From Diabrotica undecimpunctata (Eukaryota; Arthropoda; Insecta; Coleoptera; Chrysomelidae): DNA of 64,000 bases. The stretch is taken from assembly GCF_040954645.1 (NCBI RefSeq), contig NC_092806.1, positions 162,622,328 to 162,686,327 of the forward strand. Direction: 5' to 3'. The notes under the pieces are model-generated. The model worked only from the letters and a program-made list of their open reading frames with translations. It was not told the origin of the DNA and searched no databases. Positions 22,410-34,720 of this stretch are shown here, piece after piece. A program made the position numbers and the translations under genes. How positions within the stretch are numbered: the stretch's first letter is position 1; each line of letters starts with the position of its first letter.

Positions 22410-23045
22410 AATAATAAATTTTTATCGCCGAGACAGAAGACGAGCTCCGAAGATTAACACATATCTTGTCTATGATGTAAAATCGAAATTGATGGGAAAA
22501 TAAAAAAAGGGAGCAAGGTTTAGATATCTGGGAATAGATATAACTAGTTACGGGGATGTTGAAGAAGAAGTACGACAACAAAGCTTAAAAGCAAGTAAAG
22601 CCACGGGATCCCTTAATGGCATAATCTGGAAGAACAAACACCTAAGACAAGACTACATAAACAAGAATCTATAAAGCAGCAATTAGACCTATATTAACAT
22701 ACACGGCAGAGACACGACCTGACACATCTAAAACGAGACGACCACTACAAACAACAGAGATGAAAATACTTCGACGAATATCAGGTAAGAAGTGAAAACA
22801 TAAGAAGAGCATGCAATATAGAAGACATAAATGGATGGGTGACAAAACGGAAACAGGAATGGAACGAACACATTAGTAGAATGGCAGAGCATAGCATAGT
22901 ACGAATAGCACAAGATAAGTCGCCAAATGGACGAAGAAGTATTGGCAGACCAAGAAAAAGATGGTGCGATAATTTAAACAATTTAGTAGGCTAATATTGA
23001 AGAAGAAATAGGCTTTAAAGCCTACATACAAGAAGGAAGACCAGT
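22410..23045 (+). pseudogene. RTE-like retrotransposon, C-terminal fragment
   Basis: Frames give AAIRPILTYTAETRPDT, then LRRISG, then KQEWNEHISRMAE and SPNGRRSIGRPRKRWCDN, the usual order after the reverse transcriptase. Same family as 20600-21395, less mutated in the tail; frameshifts earlier. Confidence 0.75.
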
Positions 23046-24479
23046 TTGCAATATTGCCAAAATAGCGCAATAACGAAGATTTTACAGGTATGCAAATTAC
23101 TCGTTTGAGACGAATGTATATACGATGGTCCACAAGAGGTCATTTTAGATATTGGACAGAACTTTGAAAGATACTTGTGACAACTAAAACATTTTTGGTG
23201 TAGGCATGAGATCTATTGTCAGGCAATTTTCGTCAATTATTCGTCTTACAATTATTCCCTGATCAATTGTTACGGACAATTAAACACATGCCGAAATTTA
23301 TCCAATTTGTGACGGCACGTAAAGTCGTTCCGATCGTCAACTAACATGCGAGTGTTTTTGCAACAAGATCAAAGTGCAATGTTTTTGAATCAGTTGTTAG
23401 GACATTGGAAATGGAAAAATCGCTATTGACACCGCGACCAAATTCATCACATTACCCACAGCTTTGTTACTTCACAGACTCAAAAGAGGAGCTTATTCGG
23501 CGTATTTTTCCAGATACAGCGCAACAGTTCAATAAACAGAAATATTGGAGACAAAAAATACAGATGTCGATAATATTAATGTGACGATTCAGAATTTTCT
23601 TCCAGAAAGTTGTTCTCGTTCAAATCAGTTGACACAGTTATAAACCAGAATGACGTAGTCAATTATTCCACAGTTTTTGAATTCATTGGAATTACCTGGA
23701 TTCCCACTCACAATTTACAATTAAACGTATGTAGGATCAGTTGTCCTTATACTGCGCAAGATTAATCAATCTCGACTGTGCAATATTACGAGACTGATTG
23801 TGACTGTGAAAACGCTAATGAATAGTGTCATTGAGACAATTGATTTCATCCAGCTACGTTACAATGGGGTGAAAAATAAAACGCTTTATGTAAATTCACA
23901 GGTACCTATATTTTCATAATTTTTAAATAAATAATATACAGACGCAACTTACGCTAATATTTATAATAATTATTGAAACATCTACATATATTACAAACGT
24001 TTATTTACAATTCATGTGAATACCAAATGCCCTTTCATACTTTTTGATAATATTTCGAACCCTTCTGTTCAAACATAGTTTGAGTATCTTTTGAGTAAGA
24101 TATCGATGGTGTTCTTTAACAATCTTTTAACATTGTTTAGAATATAAAAAAATATATCTAAATTTTGTTTCTCAAACGTACAAAAAATAAGAAAACTAAT
24201 GTATGGGAAGAGACAGATAACAAATAAATTTATTCAATAATTTTCGAGATGAGTGGTGAAACAGATAATAATAAATAAAGAAAGAAAAGTATCTTATACT
24301 ATTACAGTTGACGGATATACTATCCGCTAGAAATCAGTTGGATATACTATCATATACAATAGAATAGAATATAATAAATGATATCATATAAGGGAGTAAT
24401 GTTTGATATTATTTATGGACGATCTATTTCGTCTATTGAAATAAAAAATATTGCAAACGGTATAACTTTTAAGTAATTA
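23046..24479. other. Possible unidentified retroelement remnant and AT-rich DNA
   Basis: 23100-23760 is less AT-rich. It has broken frames such as EVILDIGQNFERYL and NVTIQNFLPESCSRSNQLTQ that feel like old coding sequence, but I cannot name the family. The rest is empty. Confidence 0.25.
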
Positions 24480-25575
24480 ATATTCCTAAACCTCAAATAG
24501 TAATAGAAGAAATACCAAAGACCACAAGAGAAGAAATTGAAGAAATAATAAAAGATATAAAAATCAAAAAAGCCCCGCGGAGTGCGGCATTGTGGCAGGG
24601 AACTTAAAATATGGAAAAGAGGCCTAAAAAAACCAACTTAGTGAGCTAATACTAGAAGTGTGGGATGCCGAGGAAATGCCTCAAGAATGGAATAAGTCGA
24701 TTATAATTCCTATACACAAAACGGGAGATAGAACTGAATGTGCAAACTATAGAGGAATATCCTTATTAGAGGTAATCTATAAACTGATCGCCATACTAAT
24801 TAAAAAACGATTAGAAATATATGTAGAGAAGAATCTAGGAGACTACCATGGAGGATTTCGGAAAGGAAGATCAACAACCGATGAAATTTTTATGCTAAAA
24901 CAAATCCTGATCAATTGTTATGAATACAAAATTTCAGCACAAGTACTTTTCATTGATTAGAAAGCCGCCTACGATACAATAGACAGAAACAAATTAATAG
25001 AAACGCTAAAAGAAGTACCAGAAAAAATAGTAAGATTGGTAAAAATGACAATTAGACAAACCATTTGTGGTGTGAAATACAACGGTAGAGTCTCTTAAGA
25101 ATTCGAAGTGAAAAAAGGTGTTCGCCAAGGAGACCCGTTGTCTACATTGCTATTCAATATAGTTCTAGAAAAAATTGTAAGGGTTAGTGGAATAAAGAGG
25201 TCCAGCACTATTTTGTACAAAGAGCACTAATGCTTAGCATACGCTGATGATGTGGTTCTCATTGCAAGAAATGGAAAAGAACTGGGTTCTTTTCGGGAAA
25301 GCTCTAAAATGTGACTGAAAGTTAATATTAATAAATCGAAGTACATGGAAATCTCGTGTTAAAAAGGAATAAACACCAGAGTATCCTTAAAACTGAAATC
25401 AATTTGAGACTGACCAAGAGCAACAGATGTGCTGGAACCATGAGTAAAATAATTAAGCTCTAAGATCAAGAAAGAAATGGAGAAATGTAGTGATAGAAGA
25501 TGTCATAGAGATGGGAATCAGAGATTGGAAGCTGATAGCTAAGAACAGAAAAAGATGGAAATTATCCATCCAGCA
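24480..25575 (+). pseudogene. Non-LTR reverse transcriptase, decayed
   Basis: Frame 24658-24960 gives MPQEWNKSIIIPIHKTGDRT, CANYRGISLLEVIYKL, GGFRKGRSTTDEIF and VLFID, then a stop where the catalytic aspartate box continues (KAAYDTIDR). VRQGDPLST follows at about 25110 and YADDVVLIA at about 25235. The tail includes DVIEMGIRDWKLIAKNRKRW. All reverse transcriptase motifs are traceable, but stops and frameshifts break the frame. Confidence 0.8.
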
Positions 25576-25905
25576 ATGATGTTAAAGGCCTGTTAACGTT
25601 GTACATTAACGTTGTACGTTAACTTTTAATTAATTTTAATACTTTATTAGATCCATTTTTAGGCATGGGTCTCCCTAGTCTTTCCAATGAATTTTATTCA
25701 GTGCTATTGTCATCTATTTAATTGTTAGCATTATAAGCTCTACTTTTTAGTTCAGAGTTTTAGTTTATTTTGTTTTTCTTCTTTCAGCATCGCGATTAAG
25801 TTTTTCAGACATTAATTTTAGATTTGTTTTTGTCTCAACTATCAGAAATACACCATCAGCAAAAATTTTTGGACATATCGTGTCTTTATTGTTAGTTAGT
25901 TTTTA

Positions 25906-26688
25906 TACTAACACCACGTCATAATTAATTCGTTCTATTACTCAGTTTGTTTTTTCAATTATTTTCTAATGCATCTATTATGACCTAATATAATATACAG
26001 TTAGAGAATACGATCAATAACAGGGGAGCAATAATTTCGAATAATTTCAAGTGTTCAAATAGTAACAAAATCATTCAGCTGTCTTATACAAATTTAAAAG
26101 TGTTCATGATTTTTCATGCAAGCTGCATTTAGAACAAAATATCAGTTCAAAGTATTACCTGTGTCTTTATTACTAACACCACGTCATAATTAATTCGTTC
26201 TATTACTCAGTTTGTTTTTTCAATTATTTTCTAATGCATCTATTATGGCCTAATATAATATACAGTTAGAGAATACGATCAATAACAGGGGAGCAATAAT
26301 TTCGAATAATTTCAAGTGTTCAAATAGTAACAAAATCATTCAGCTGTCTTATACAAATTTAAAAGTGTTCATGATTTTTCATGCAAGCTGCATTTAGAAC
26401 AAAATATCAGTTCAAAGTATTACCTGTGTCTTTATTACTAACACCACGTCATAATTAATTCGTTCTATTACTCAGTTTGTTTTTTCAATTATTTTCTAAT
26501 GCATCTATTATGGCCTAATATAATATACAGTTAGAGAATACGATCAATAACAGGGGAGCAATAATTTCGAATAATTTCAAGTGTTCAAATAGTAACAAAA
26601 TCATTCAGCTGTTTTATACAAATTTAAAAGTGTTCATGATTTTTCATGCAAGCTGCATTTAGAATAAAATATCAGTTCAAAGTATTAC
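25906..26688 (+). repeat. 265-bp tandem repeat, three copies
   Basis: Copies start at 25906, 26171 and 26436 (TACTAACACCACGTC). The first two are 265 bp and the last about 253 bp. They differ at only a few bases (for example tatgacct against tatggcct). Non-coding. A partial unit edge (TGTCTTTATT) lies just upstream at 25881. Confidence 0.95.
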
Positions 26689-28369
26689 CAACTAGTCAAC
26701 ACTTCTGAAATATACCTTGAAGGACATCCGGCAAATTGTTGCTATAAATACTAGATCAATATTTAAATGCATTGAAATATTTTATGGAAAATAGCCAAAA
26801 AACGATTGAAATAAAAGACAGGCTGGAATTTTTACAACCTATTTATGACAAACCTAATGAACTTGGCTACTTGATATAATACATAAATTTTTCTTTATTA
26901 AAATCTAATTTTTTATCACAAAAATAAAGTCAGTGCCTGGATAAGATATTAGCGAGTACATGTAGTATGATGTTATTGTTGTGTATCGATGTGTTTAGTG
27001 GATAAAATAAATAATCTAAGCTTATAACAGAATTTTTTCTATTAAAAATAAAAATAATTTTACAAATACATAAAATTGGTAATAAAGGAATGATCATCAA
27101 ATCAAATTGGACATGATAAAAGTAATGAATAAAAATTATGACTTTTTTGTGGATTCGAATTTCTATCTACAGATTGTTGCAAATTGCAAATAGCTTACTA
27201 AAACAATCACTAAAGCTGCACTAGAAAACTTTTTCAAAAGCGGACTTTCCTAATCGCAAATACACCGTTTAATTGTAATATAAATATTGAATTAAAAATA
27301 GTATCCACACTTGAGCCACCGATATTTTTAGTTTTTAGTTGAAACCTATCAAAATATTGGCAGATTGTAATAAAGAAAACGATGGCTGTTTAGCGAGATT
27401 TATTACTTTAATATATACAAATGCGTGGAAGCGTTTAAACAAATTTTTGGGAAAATACAAACGGTTTGAGTGTCGGGTTAGGATTGCAAGAAATTTATTG
27501 GTTTGGCGGTGAAATAGTCATATTTTACGTAGAACGATTTCTGGAATAACCAAACTGCGTTTGACATGCATACATTTAGAATGCATGGAATCTAAAGATT
27601 TCCCCAGTTGAAGAATCAGCCAAAAATTATTAATACAAGACACAAAAAACCCAAAATTTATACAGGATCTTTACGCAATATATTCATATTGAAGATTGTA
27701 TCACGAGAGTTAAAAGTGAAACTTTTTTACAGAACTTTTATGCTATATAAAGGAAAATAAAAAATCTATCTAGACATCATATGTCACATTTTTGTAAAGT
27801 ATTGTTTATACACGTGGTTTAAAATCCCACATGCAATAATAAGATAACAAAATCGGTTAAGTCATATACGAGGTTTGTCAAAAACATTATGAGCATTTAC
27901 TGTTATAAACTTAGAGAATATTTCAATAGCAGTAGGCGATGAAATTTTAGATCCTCCTCACTAAAAATTATTTGACATTTGACATTCACATGACAAGAGT
28001 CATGTGAAGTTTGTTCATACTGTTCGATATGTTAATAGATTTGTTAATATGTAATTATCATTATAACTGTTATTATTATATAAAAAAAAAACAAAAATAT
28101 CACGCCAAAAACCTTAACGTACATCGATAAAGTTAGCAAAATACATCAGTTATTATCAAGGTTTTAACAGTAACTATGGACTGTAGGAAGTCTAGCTTAT
28201 GATCATAGTATCAACTTTGCCAGTAATCCTCCATTACCATTGGTGTTTTGATAAACATTTACTTCATCAAAATGAAAATCAAGAATTATTTAGCAACTTT
28301 GCCAGTAGAAAAACCATGATTATAAGCTCGACTTTTTTCCCACACCACGACATAGATTATGCCTGGTGG
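26689..28369. other. Intergenic, one perfect hairpin
   Basis: AT-rich. A perfect 10-bp inverted repeat TTCACATGAC/GTCATGTGAA with a 4-base loop is at 27985-28008. No gene seen. Confidence 0.4.
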
Positions 28370-30010
28370 AACAACCGCCAACCAAATTGATCAGGTCTTA
28401 ATAGACACAAGGGTCGCAACAAGATGTGAAGAGCTGAATAGGAGCATGCTGCGGATCTGACCATCTCCTAGTACAGATAAAATACATATGCAGAATTCAG
28501 AGAAACAGGAGGGACAGACAGAAACAAACAACAGTACAACTAGATATACAAAAATTGAGACAAATAAAGAAAGAAAGGCAAAAAAAACAAAAAGAGAATC
28601 GTTCAATGATGAGTGTAAAAGGCCATACAGACAAAGAGAAATATATAGAAAGAAGTACCAGAAAAAGAAGAGCATGCTACGAAGATGTAAGACGGAGCGC
28701 CGATAAAATATGCCCTGCGGAGAAAAGAAAATACGAAAACATTAATATCTAAAAAATGAAAGAAAATCTCCAAAGCAACAATATAAGAGAAGCATATAGA
28801 TATCTATGCAATTTAAGAGAACACACCCCGAACAAATCTATGCAGAAATCAAAAGGGGCAAATAACCAGTGATCTAAAAGAAATAAAATCAGTTTGGAAA
28901 ACACCTATTTCCAAACTCTCCTAGCAACGCAAGAAAATGAAAAGCATATGGACATGAATCACACTAATGGAGAGACCGAAAATATAGAAGCCCCGACGAT
29001 GGAAGAGGTAAAACAAGCAATACGAGCACAATAGAATAACAAGACTCCATTTTGACAACGTCCCCTAAGAGATATGTAAATTAGGTGGATAACATCTAGT
29101 AGGACAAATGCATATGCTTATGAACAAGATTTGGAATGATGAAAGAATCTCTAGCGACGGGAAAACCCGGTAGATGCCCAATCTATAAAAAACAGGATAA
29201 ACTGATATGCAAAAATCATCGCGGCATAAGCCTCTTGTGCACAGCGTACAAAGTTTTAACTTACATACTAAACAAACAACTTCAACAACTAACTGAAAAT
29301 ATTGTCGGGGAAAATCAAACCGGTTTCCGACAAGAAAGATCTATTCACAGTGAAAGAAATTCTAAACAAATTGTGGAAATACGGCATTGACTTCCACAAC
29401 ATATTCATAGATTTCGAACAGGCTTACTACTCAATTAATAGACAAAAAATATATTAAATATTGCACAGCTTTAACATCCCTCATATACACAATGGGTATA
29501 ACAATGGACATGGAGTACAAAGTGAGCTCATCGGAAGAGGTAATCTCCTAACAAATAAATCAACACAGATCGCCGCCTATGAAGATGACATTAGTGTTAT
29601 ATCTCGCAGAACAAAGAGGCGGCAGAAATATATTCACAATTAAAAACGGATAAAAGAGACCGAACTAGACATAAATATTAAAAAGACAAAAGAGACAGGC
29701 AAGAGCTAGAGGAAACAGACGCACAGTTGACTTAGAAAGTTTCGTGTATGTGTGAGTTGCATTAAACATGGATGTAACAGAAGAAGCAGAAATTCAAAGA
29801 ACAATAGTAAAGGGAAACAAGGCTTACTTTACACTCGCCCATGTGTTCCGTTGCAAAACACACACTGGAGATCGAAAATCAAGGTCTACAAAATTATGAG
29901 AAGACCAATAGTACGTTATGAACCGGCAAGGTTGGAAGCATAGTTTGGAGGAGGCTAAGGTTCGATTTGGGTTGTAGCGCCATTGGAGAGATAGAGTGGT
30001 GGTCTGCACA
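28370..30010 (+). pseudogene. Non-LTR retrotransposon, decayed copy
   Basis: Starts in the end of the endonuclease (NQIDQVLIDTRVATRCEELN, about 28384). A basic linker follows (FNDECKRPYRQREIYRKKYQ), then RT pieces [20 protein letters not shown] and [12 protein letters not shown] (about 29208-29345). The tail is at 29880-30010. Many stops. The order of parts is that of an RTE-like element. Confidence 0.7.
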
Positions 30011-30174
30011 AAGAAAATACTGATAAGTTTTGATTTGTCTTCACGCGCAACTGGGAATGTGTTTGATGTAGTAAATAAAATACAACGAGATAGAAGAACA
30101 CTGTACTGTCTTTACAAATAAAAAACAAACTCTACCTTGGGTTAGTTCGTGGGTAGATTAGTAACTTACAAACT

Positions 30175-30480
30175 ACCATAGCCGGGACAAAGGAGGCAGG
30201 AACAGACTGACGACATGTAAAAAAACCATTGTCAAATTGCCAAAACAACCGATAGACAGCCTCGGATGAGGACTAAAAACCGAAACCGAACGATGAAAAG
30301 AAAACGGATAATGAGTACAGGTACGTGGAATGTACATGAGATATCCATAAGATAAATGATACAGCCAAATTTTAAGAATTAAGAGTGCTTAGGGAACCGA
30401 CATGTAACAGCCATCATTACCTTCTTAAAGCAAAACATAGTACAAGAAAAAACGTTAAGGCTCTCGTTAAAAGAAATTAA
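30175..30480 (+). pseudogene. 5' fragment of an RTE-like element
   Basis: The sequence leading to MSTGTWNVHE resembles the leader and endonuclease start seen at 20740-20900. Truncated after about 300 bases. Confidence 0.5.
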
Positions 30481-31219
30481 ACCCAATTTTTAAAAAAATG
30501 TGTTAATATAGAAAGAAAATTTTATTTGGTTGTACAATAGATTACTAGATGAAAAGTTGTAGAAAAACATACGTTTGATAGCTTGAAAGCACAATATCAA
30601 CACTTTAAAGGCAGTACACTCTTTGCTGCAGAGGAAGCGCTACGACCACAAGAAAAAAATAAAAAAAAATAGAAAACCGAATTGATAGATTGAAGATATT
30701 GAAAAATACATAGAAGATTAAAAGCCGAAATACGAAAAATTTATAGATTAAAAAAAAGAACATAAAATCCAGTTTAAGGAAGCACAATCGAAAGATCACC
30801 CAGAAAAAAACGGAGCTTGGAAAGAAACTGGACGAAAATAAACAAGTATCTAAGAAGAAAAAGGAGTAGTGGAAGTTTTAGTCTTCTAAAAAATATTCGC
30901 ATGACAACACCAAAAGATATTTTATCCAAAATTTCACACGAGACAAGAGATTATTTAAGATCCATTAACGAAGCAGCAGAGTTTAGAGGGAAACAAATTA
31001 ACCAAACTACAAAGAATATATTTCCTGTGATTAATTTTACCTATAAGAGAACGCTAGAGGAATTCATTACAGAAAAAACTATTTAAGGAAAAAAAAGCAA
31101 TAGTACTATTAAACAGGGTACTATAGGGTAAAAATGTAAGCAAAGAAAACAAAATAGTAAAAAGCATAATCACACATAGCTCAGAAGTATGAGCTATTAA
31201 AGGAAAAAAATATAAAAAT
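30481..31219. other. AT-rich DNA, no recognised gene
   Basis: One 89-codon + strand frame (30817-31086) shows no domain that I know. Confidence 0.3.
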
Positions 31220-31510
31220 GTTATAAGCAACAGCAATGGACAGGTAAATCAAGTAAGACACACAATAACCGATGAAATATAAGAAAAAACAGTTAATCTG
31301 GTTTGGCCATGTACAAAAAATGCCGATATAAAACTTACATTAGAAAATGGACAATAGAGGTGAAAGAAAGAAAGACGCGAAAGATCCCAACGATGTTGGA
31401 GAAGCCGAGCAGACAAAGATTTGAAAGAAGAAGGCATAAACGAGGGTGATTGAAATGATAGAGATGTCTGGTGATACGAAATTGGAAGATGCAGATCGTT
31501 TTAAACTCAT
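31220..31510 (+). pseudogene. Non-LTR retrotransposon C-terminal fragment
   Basis: Pieces such as LIWFGHVQKM, RKIPTMLEKPSRQRF and EEGINEGD match the region after the reverse transcriptase (FGHVQRM...RRGRPR...GxEGDWNDR). Frameshifted. Confidence 0.55.
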
Positions 31511-32539
31511 GTTATGTATATAAAATCTTTGTACGTTGGTTATTAAAAATTTTATCACCTACTGTTTATATCGGATCAACTTTTAAAATGCAGTTCGCAA
31601 GGTATGAAAATGGTATAGGGAACAACAATAATTGAACAATCTACAATTATTTTCCCAGGCGCTTATCAATTTTTATAATACCCCATGTTGCATGTGTTGT
31701 TAAATATTTAACTTTCTGGAAGTAAATATTCAGCACACATACTTTCAGAAATTAGCTACAATAAACTAATAGAATATTTTGCAGTAACGTGAGATTTGTG
31801 ACTTTTGTCAACGAATTTGGTAAAACGTAAAGATATCTATATTGTCATTAACACTTAGCTTGTTAGGTATTTTTTACTAGCTAGTTACATAATGAAAAAG
31901 TAAAATGAAACAACAAAATGAAATATTTATAATTCGGTATTTAATTTGTCAATCAAAAAGGAGAACTATCAAAGCAATGTTTTCAGTTTAATTATAATCA
32001 AAGTCAAGTCAGAATCAATCCAATATAATTTGTCCAGAACAATATTTATATGACTAATATTTATTTGATCTGCAACTAGACATCGTAAGATAATTGCTAA
32101 ATATTTTATGGTCTAAAACAAAATGAAGGAAGAAAAATTCTCTGCATTTGTAAAACAAATGCAGAGAAATGTTTTATACTTACAGAAAACAAATGGGAAA
32201 TGATCAAATTTGTATTAAATATCGTATAGTCTATATTCGCCTACTATCAATGAAAACTTTTTCCTTGTCTGTTTAGTCTTTTTCAGATAATATAGATATC
32301 TTTATCTTAATCTTCATCGTCTCATTAATGTCTGTACAGATTGGTCCCAAAAAATTTCTTTCGTAAATATAATTACGTAGCAGCTTGATGGTACAATTCA
32401 TATCTCTTGTTGTACAGCTGGTTCCTAAAAAACTGATACAACTCTTAAAGCGTAATTTGGAGACAATTGAGCAGTGTATTTTAAAGGATCATAGCGAACC
32501 GTTTTAACGTAAGCAGATTAAGTATTAAGATCATACGGT
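31511..32539. other. Intergenic, nothing recognised
   Basis: AT-rich without long frames. A 14-base inverted pair ATTTGTAAAACAAAT near 32150 is local only. Confidence 0.35.
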
Positions 32540-32579
32540 TTTGGAGAGATTAGAAGAAAATAGATATGCTACAATGCTA

Positions 32580-33710
32580 TAGATATGATAGAAAAATGCA
32601 CCGAGTATAATGTTCCAATTCATATGGCGTTCGTCGATTTCCATAAAGCATTCGATTCCATCGAATTATGGGCAGTGCTTAAAACTCTAGAAAACGCACG
32701 TGTAGATTCAAGATACACTAACATAATTAAAAACATATATGAAAATACCACCATGCAGATACAGCTGGACGAAAGCACCAAAACTAATCCCATAAGACTA
32801 CAACGGGGAGTAAGACAAGGAGACACCATCTCTTCCAAACTATTTACCCCTGCTCTAGAAGACATTTTTAAGAAACTAGAATGGAACAACAAGGGTATCA
32901 ACGTCGACGGATCATACTTAAACCACTTGAGATTCGCAGATGACATAGTTTTAATAGCCGATAATATCCAGGAACTAAATGATATGTTACAACAATTGAA
33001 TGCAGTTTCAGGAGCGGTAGGCTTAAAAATGAACTACAATAAAACAAAAATACTGAGCCGAGACCAGACAACTATAACAATACAAAATCATACCTTAGAA
33101 AATGTTGAACACTATGTATATCTAGGTCATGCCATCAAACTGGGAAAACCAAATCAAGATGCTGAAATTAAAAGAACACAACTGGCATGGAGCGCTTTCG
33201 GGAAACTTGCATATATCTTGAAAACACCTCCATTCCTGTAAACTAGCAAAAAAGTGTATAACACATGCATACTACCAGTTTGTACCTACGGCTTGGAGAC
33301 AGTACCCCTTAACAAAAAATCTGCTAAAAATTTAGAAACAACGCAAAGAACAACGGAACGAATCATGCTTGGAATATCACTAAGAGACAAGATTAGAAAC
33401 ACCGAGATAAGACATAGAACGAAGATTGGGGATATTGTGGAAGAAATTACAAAAATGAAATAGCGCTGGGCAGGTCACGCAGCCCGATATTATGACAACA
33501 GGTGGACACGGAGAATTCTAGAATGGAGACCAAGGACGACAACAAGAAGCATGGGAAGATCTCAAAAAAGATGGGTAGATGACATAAGAGCAGTGGCAGG
33601 CCAACAGTGGATTAGATTGGCGCAATATAGAGAAAGATGGAAGCAATTGGGAGAGACCTACCTTCAGTAGTGGATGGAAAATGATTTACAAAGAAGAAGA
33701 AGAGAATCCT
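32580..33710 (+). pseudogene. 5'-truncated non-LTR retrotransposon with nearly intact reverse transcriptase
   Basis: One frame runs from 32585 to 33670 with only two internal stops (33239-33241 and 33461-33463). It holds AFVDFHKAFDS (catalytic box A), RLQRGVRQGDTISSKLF (box B) and LRFADDIVLIAD (box C with the DD pair). The thumb YVYLGHAIKL follows, then LPVCTYGLETVPL and a tail with RWAGHAARY and GRSQKRWVDDIRA, ending in a GAA-rich tract at 33693. Among the fragments in this window it is the best preserved. It lacks the endonuclease, so it is dead. Confidence 0.88.
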
Positions 33711-34300
33711 TTTGAAGATGTGAAAACTGCAAGAATTATGTCACAGTTTCCGAGAAGAAAGACAACAACTTGGCGCAGAATTAAAGCATCGCGTCTTAGG
33801 TACCGAACTGTACAAAAAAAGAAGTTCTTACCATAACAGAAGCAATAAAGACTTATATTTGCTTTAAACTATCAGCTACAAAATCAACATTTTTGAGACA
33901 GGGTAGGTAATATTTACAGATAAAATTTTTCAATCTTCTAAAAAGGGCAAAATTTGGGTTTATAGACCAGATAATAATAGATTTAATTCTCTATATATGT
34001 TGATAGATATCAAGCAGCTGCTCATTTTAGCGCCAATGTATGGGGATGGATTTCATCTAGAGGAATGAGAATGGTATGACGTATTGATGGCAGGTTTGTT
34101 GGGCAGACTTATCTGAATATTCTAGAAAACATGTTTCCCAGTGTACAACAGTTATCAGTGTCCAGAAAATAATTTTATCCTCCAACAAGATAATTGTTCT
34201 GTTCACACTGCAACTATAATAAACCAGTGGCTCCAGAATAACAGCATCGAAGCTACACTCCAGATTGAAACCCAATCGAGAGTATTCGCAAATAACAAGG
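33711..34300 (+). pseudogene. Tc1-like transposase relic
   Basis: Frames give RRKTTTWRRIKASRLRYRT (helix-turn-helix like), then VWGWISSRGM, VGQTYLNILENMFPS, LQQDNCSVHTA and the mutated end LQIETQS in place of the usual PDLNPIE. The order is that of Tc1/mariner transposases. Several stops. Confidence 0.7.
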
Positions 34301-34353
34301 GAAGGAATTCTGTAATTTGATGTAAGATATTATTTGCTGGAAATAAAGAAAAT

Positions 34354-34720
34354 TCTGAAACGGACTTTTCTTTTCATCTCAGAATTTCTTTTTTTTTTTT
34401 CTCAGAATTATTTCACAAATAACAAACACCTCGAAGTGAACACTTCGCCGTTCACTTATCAGTTGCTTGAAATAAATAAAACTCTAAGAGACTTGGAATT
34501 ATTTCACAAATTGTCGAACGGACAAAGGGCGTCGCTATATCACTAACAGTCAAGAATAAATAGAAGTCTGAAGGGACTTATTTCACAAAAGGCAACAATC
34601 CAAAGTGAGTACTTTGCTGTTTGAATCGTTATTGTCTAAATAAGTAAAAGTCTGAAAAAGGCTTAGAATTATTTCGCAATTCATGAAACAAAGTTTCAAC
34701 GCTCTGCCGGTATTTCTACG
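34354..34720 (+). repeat. Degenerate ~84-bp tandem repeat with hairpins
   Basis: Unit boundary TCTGAAnnGGACTT followed by ATTTCACAAA recurs at about 34354, 34483, 34567 and 34651 (the last two steps are 84 bp). Each unit has its own short perfect hairpin: CGAAGTG/CACTTCG (34432-34447), TTGTC/GACAA (34511-34525), CAAAGT/ACTTTG (34601-34616), TGAAAC/GTTTCA (34684-34698). No coding sense. Confidence 0.7.
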
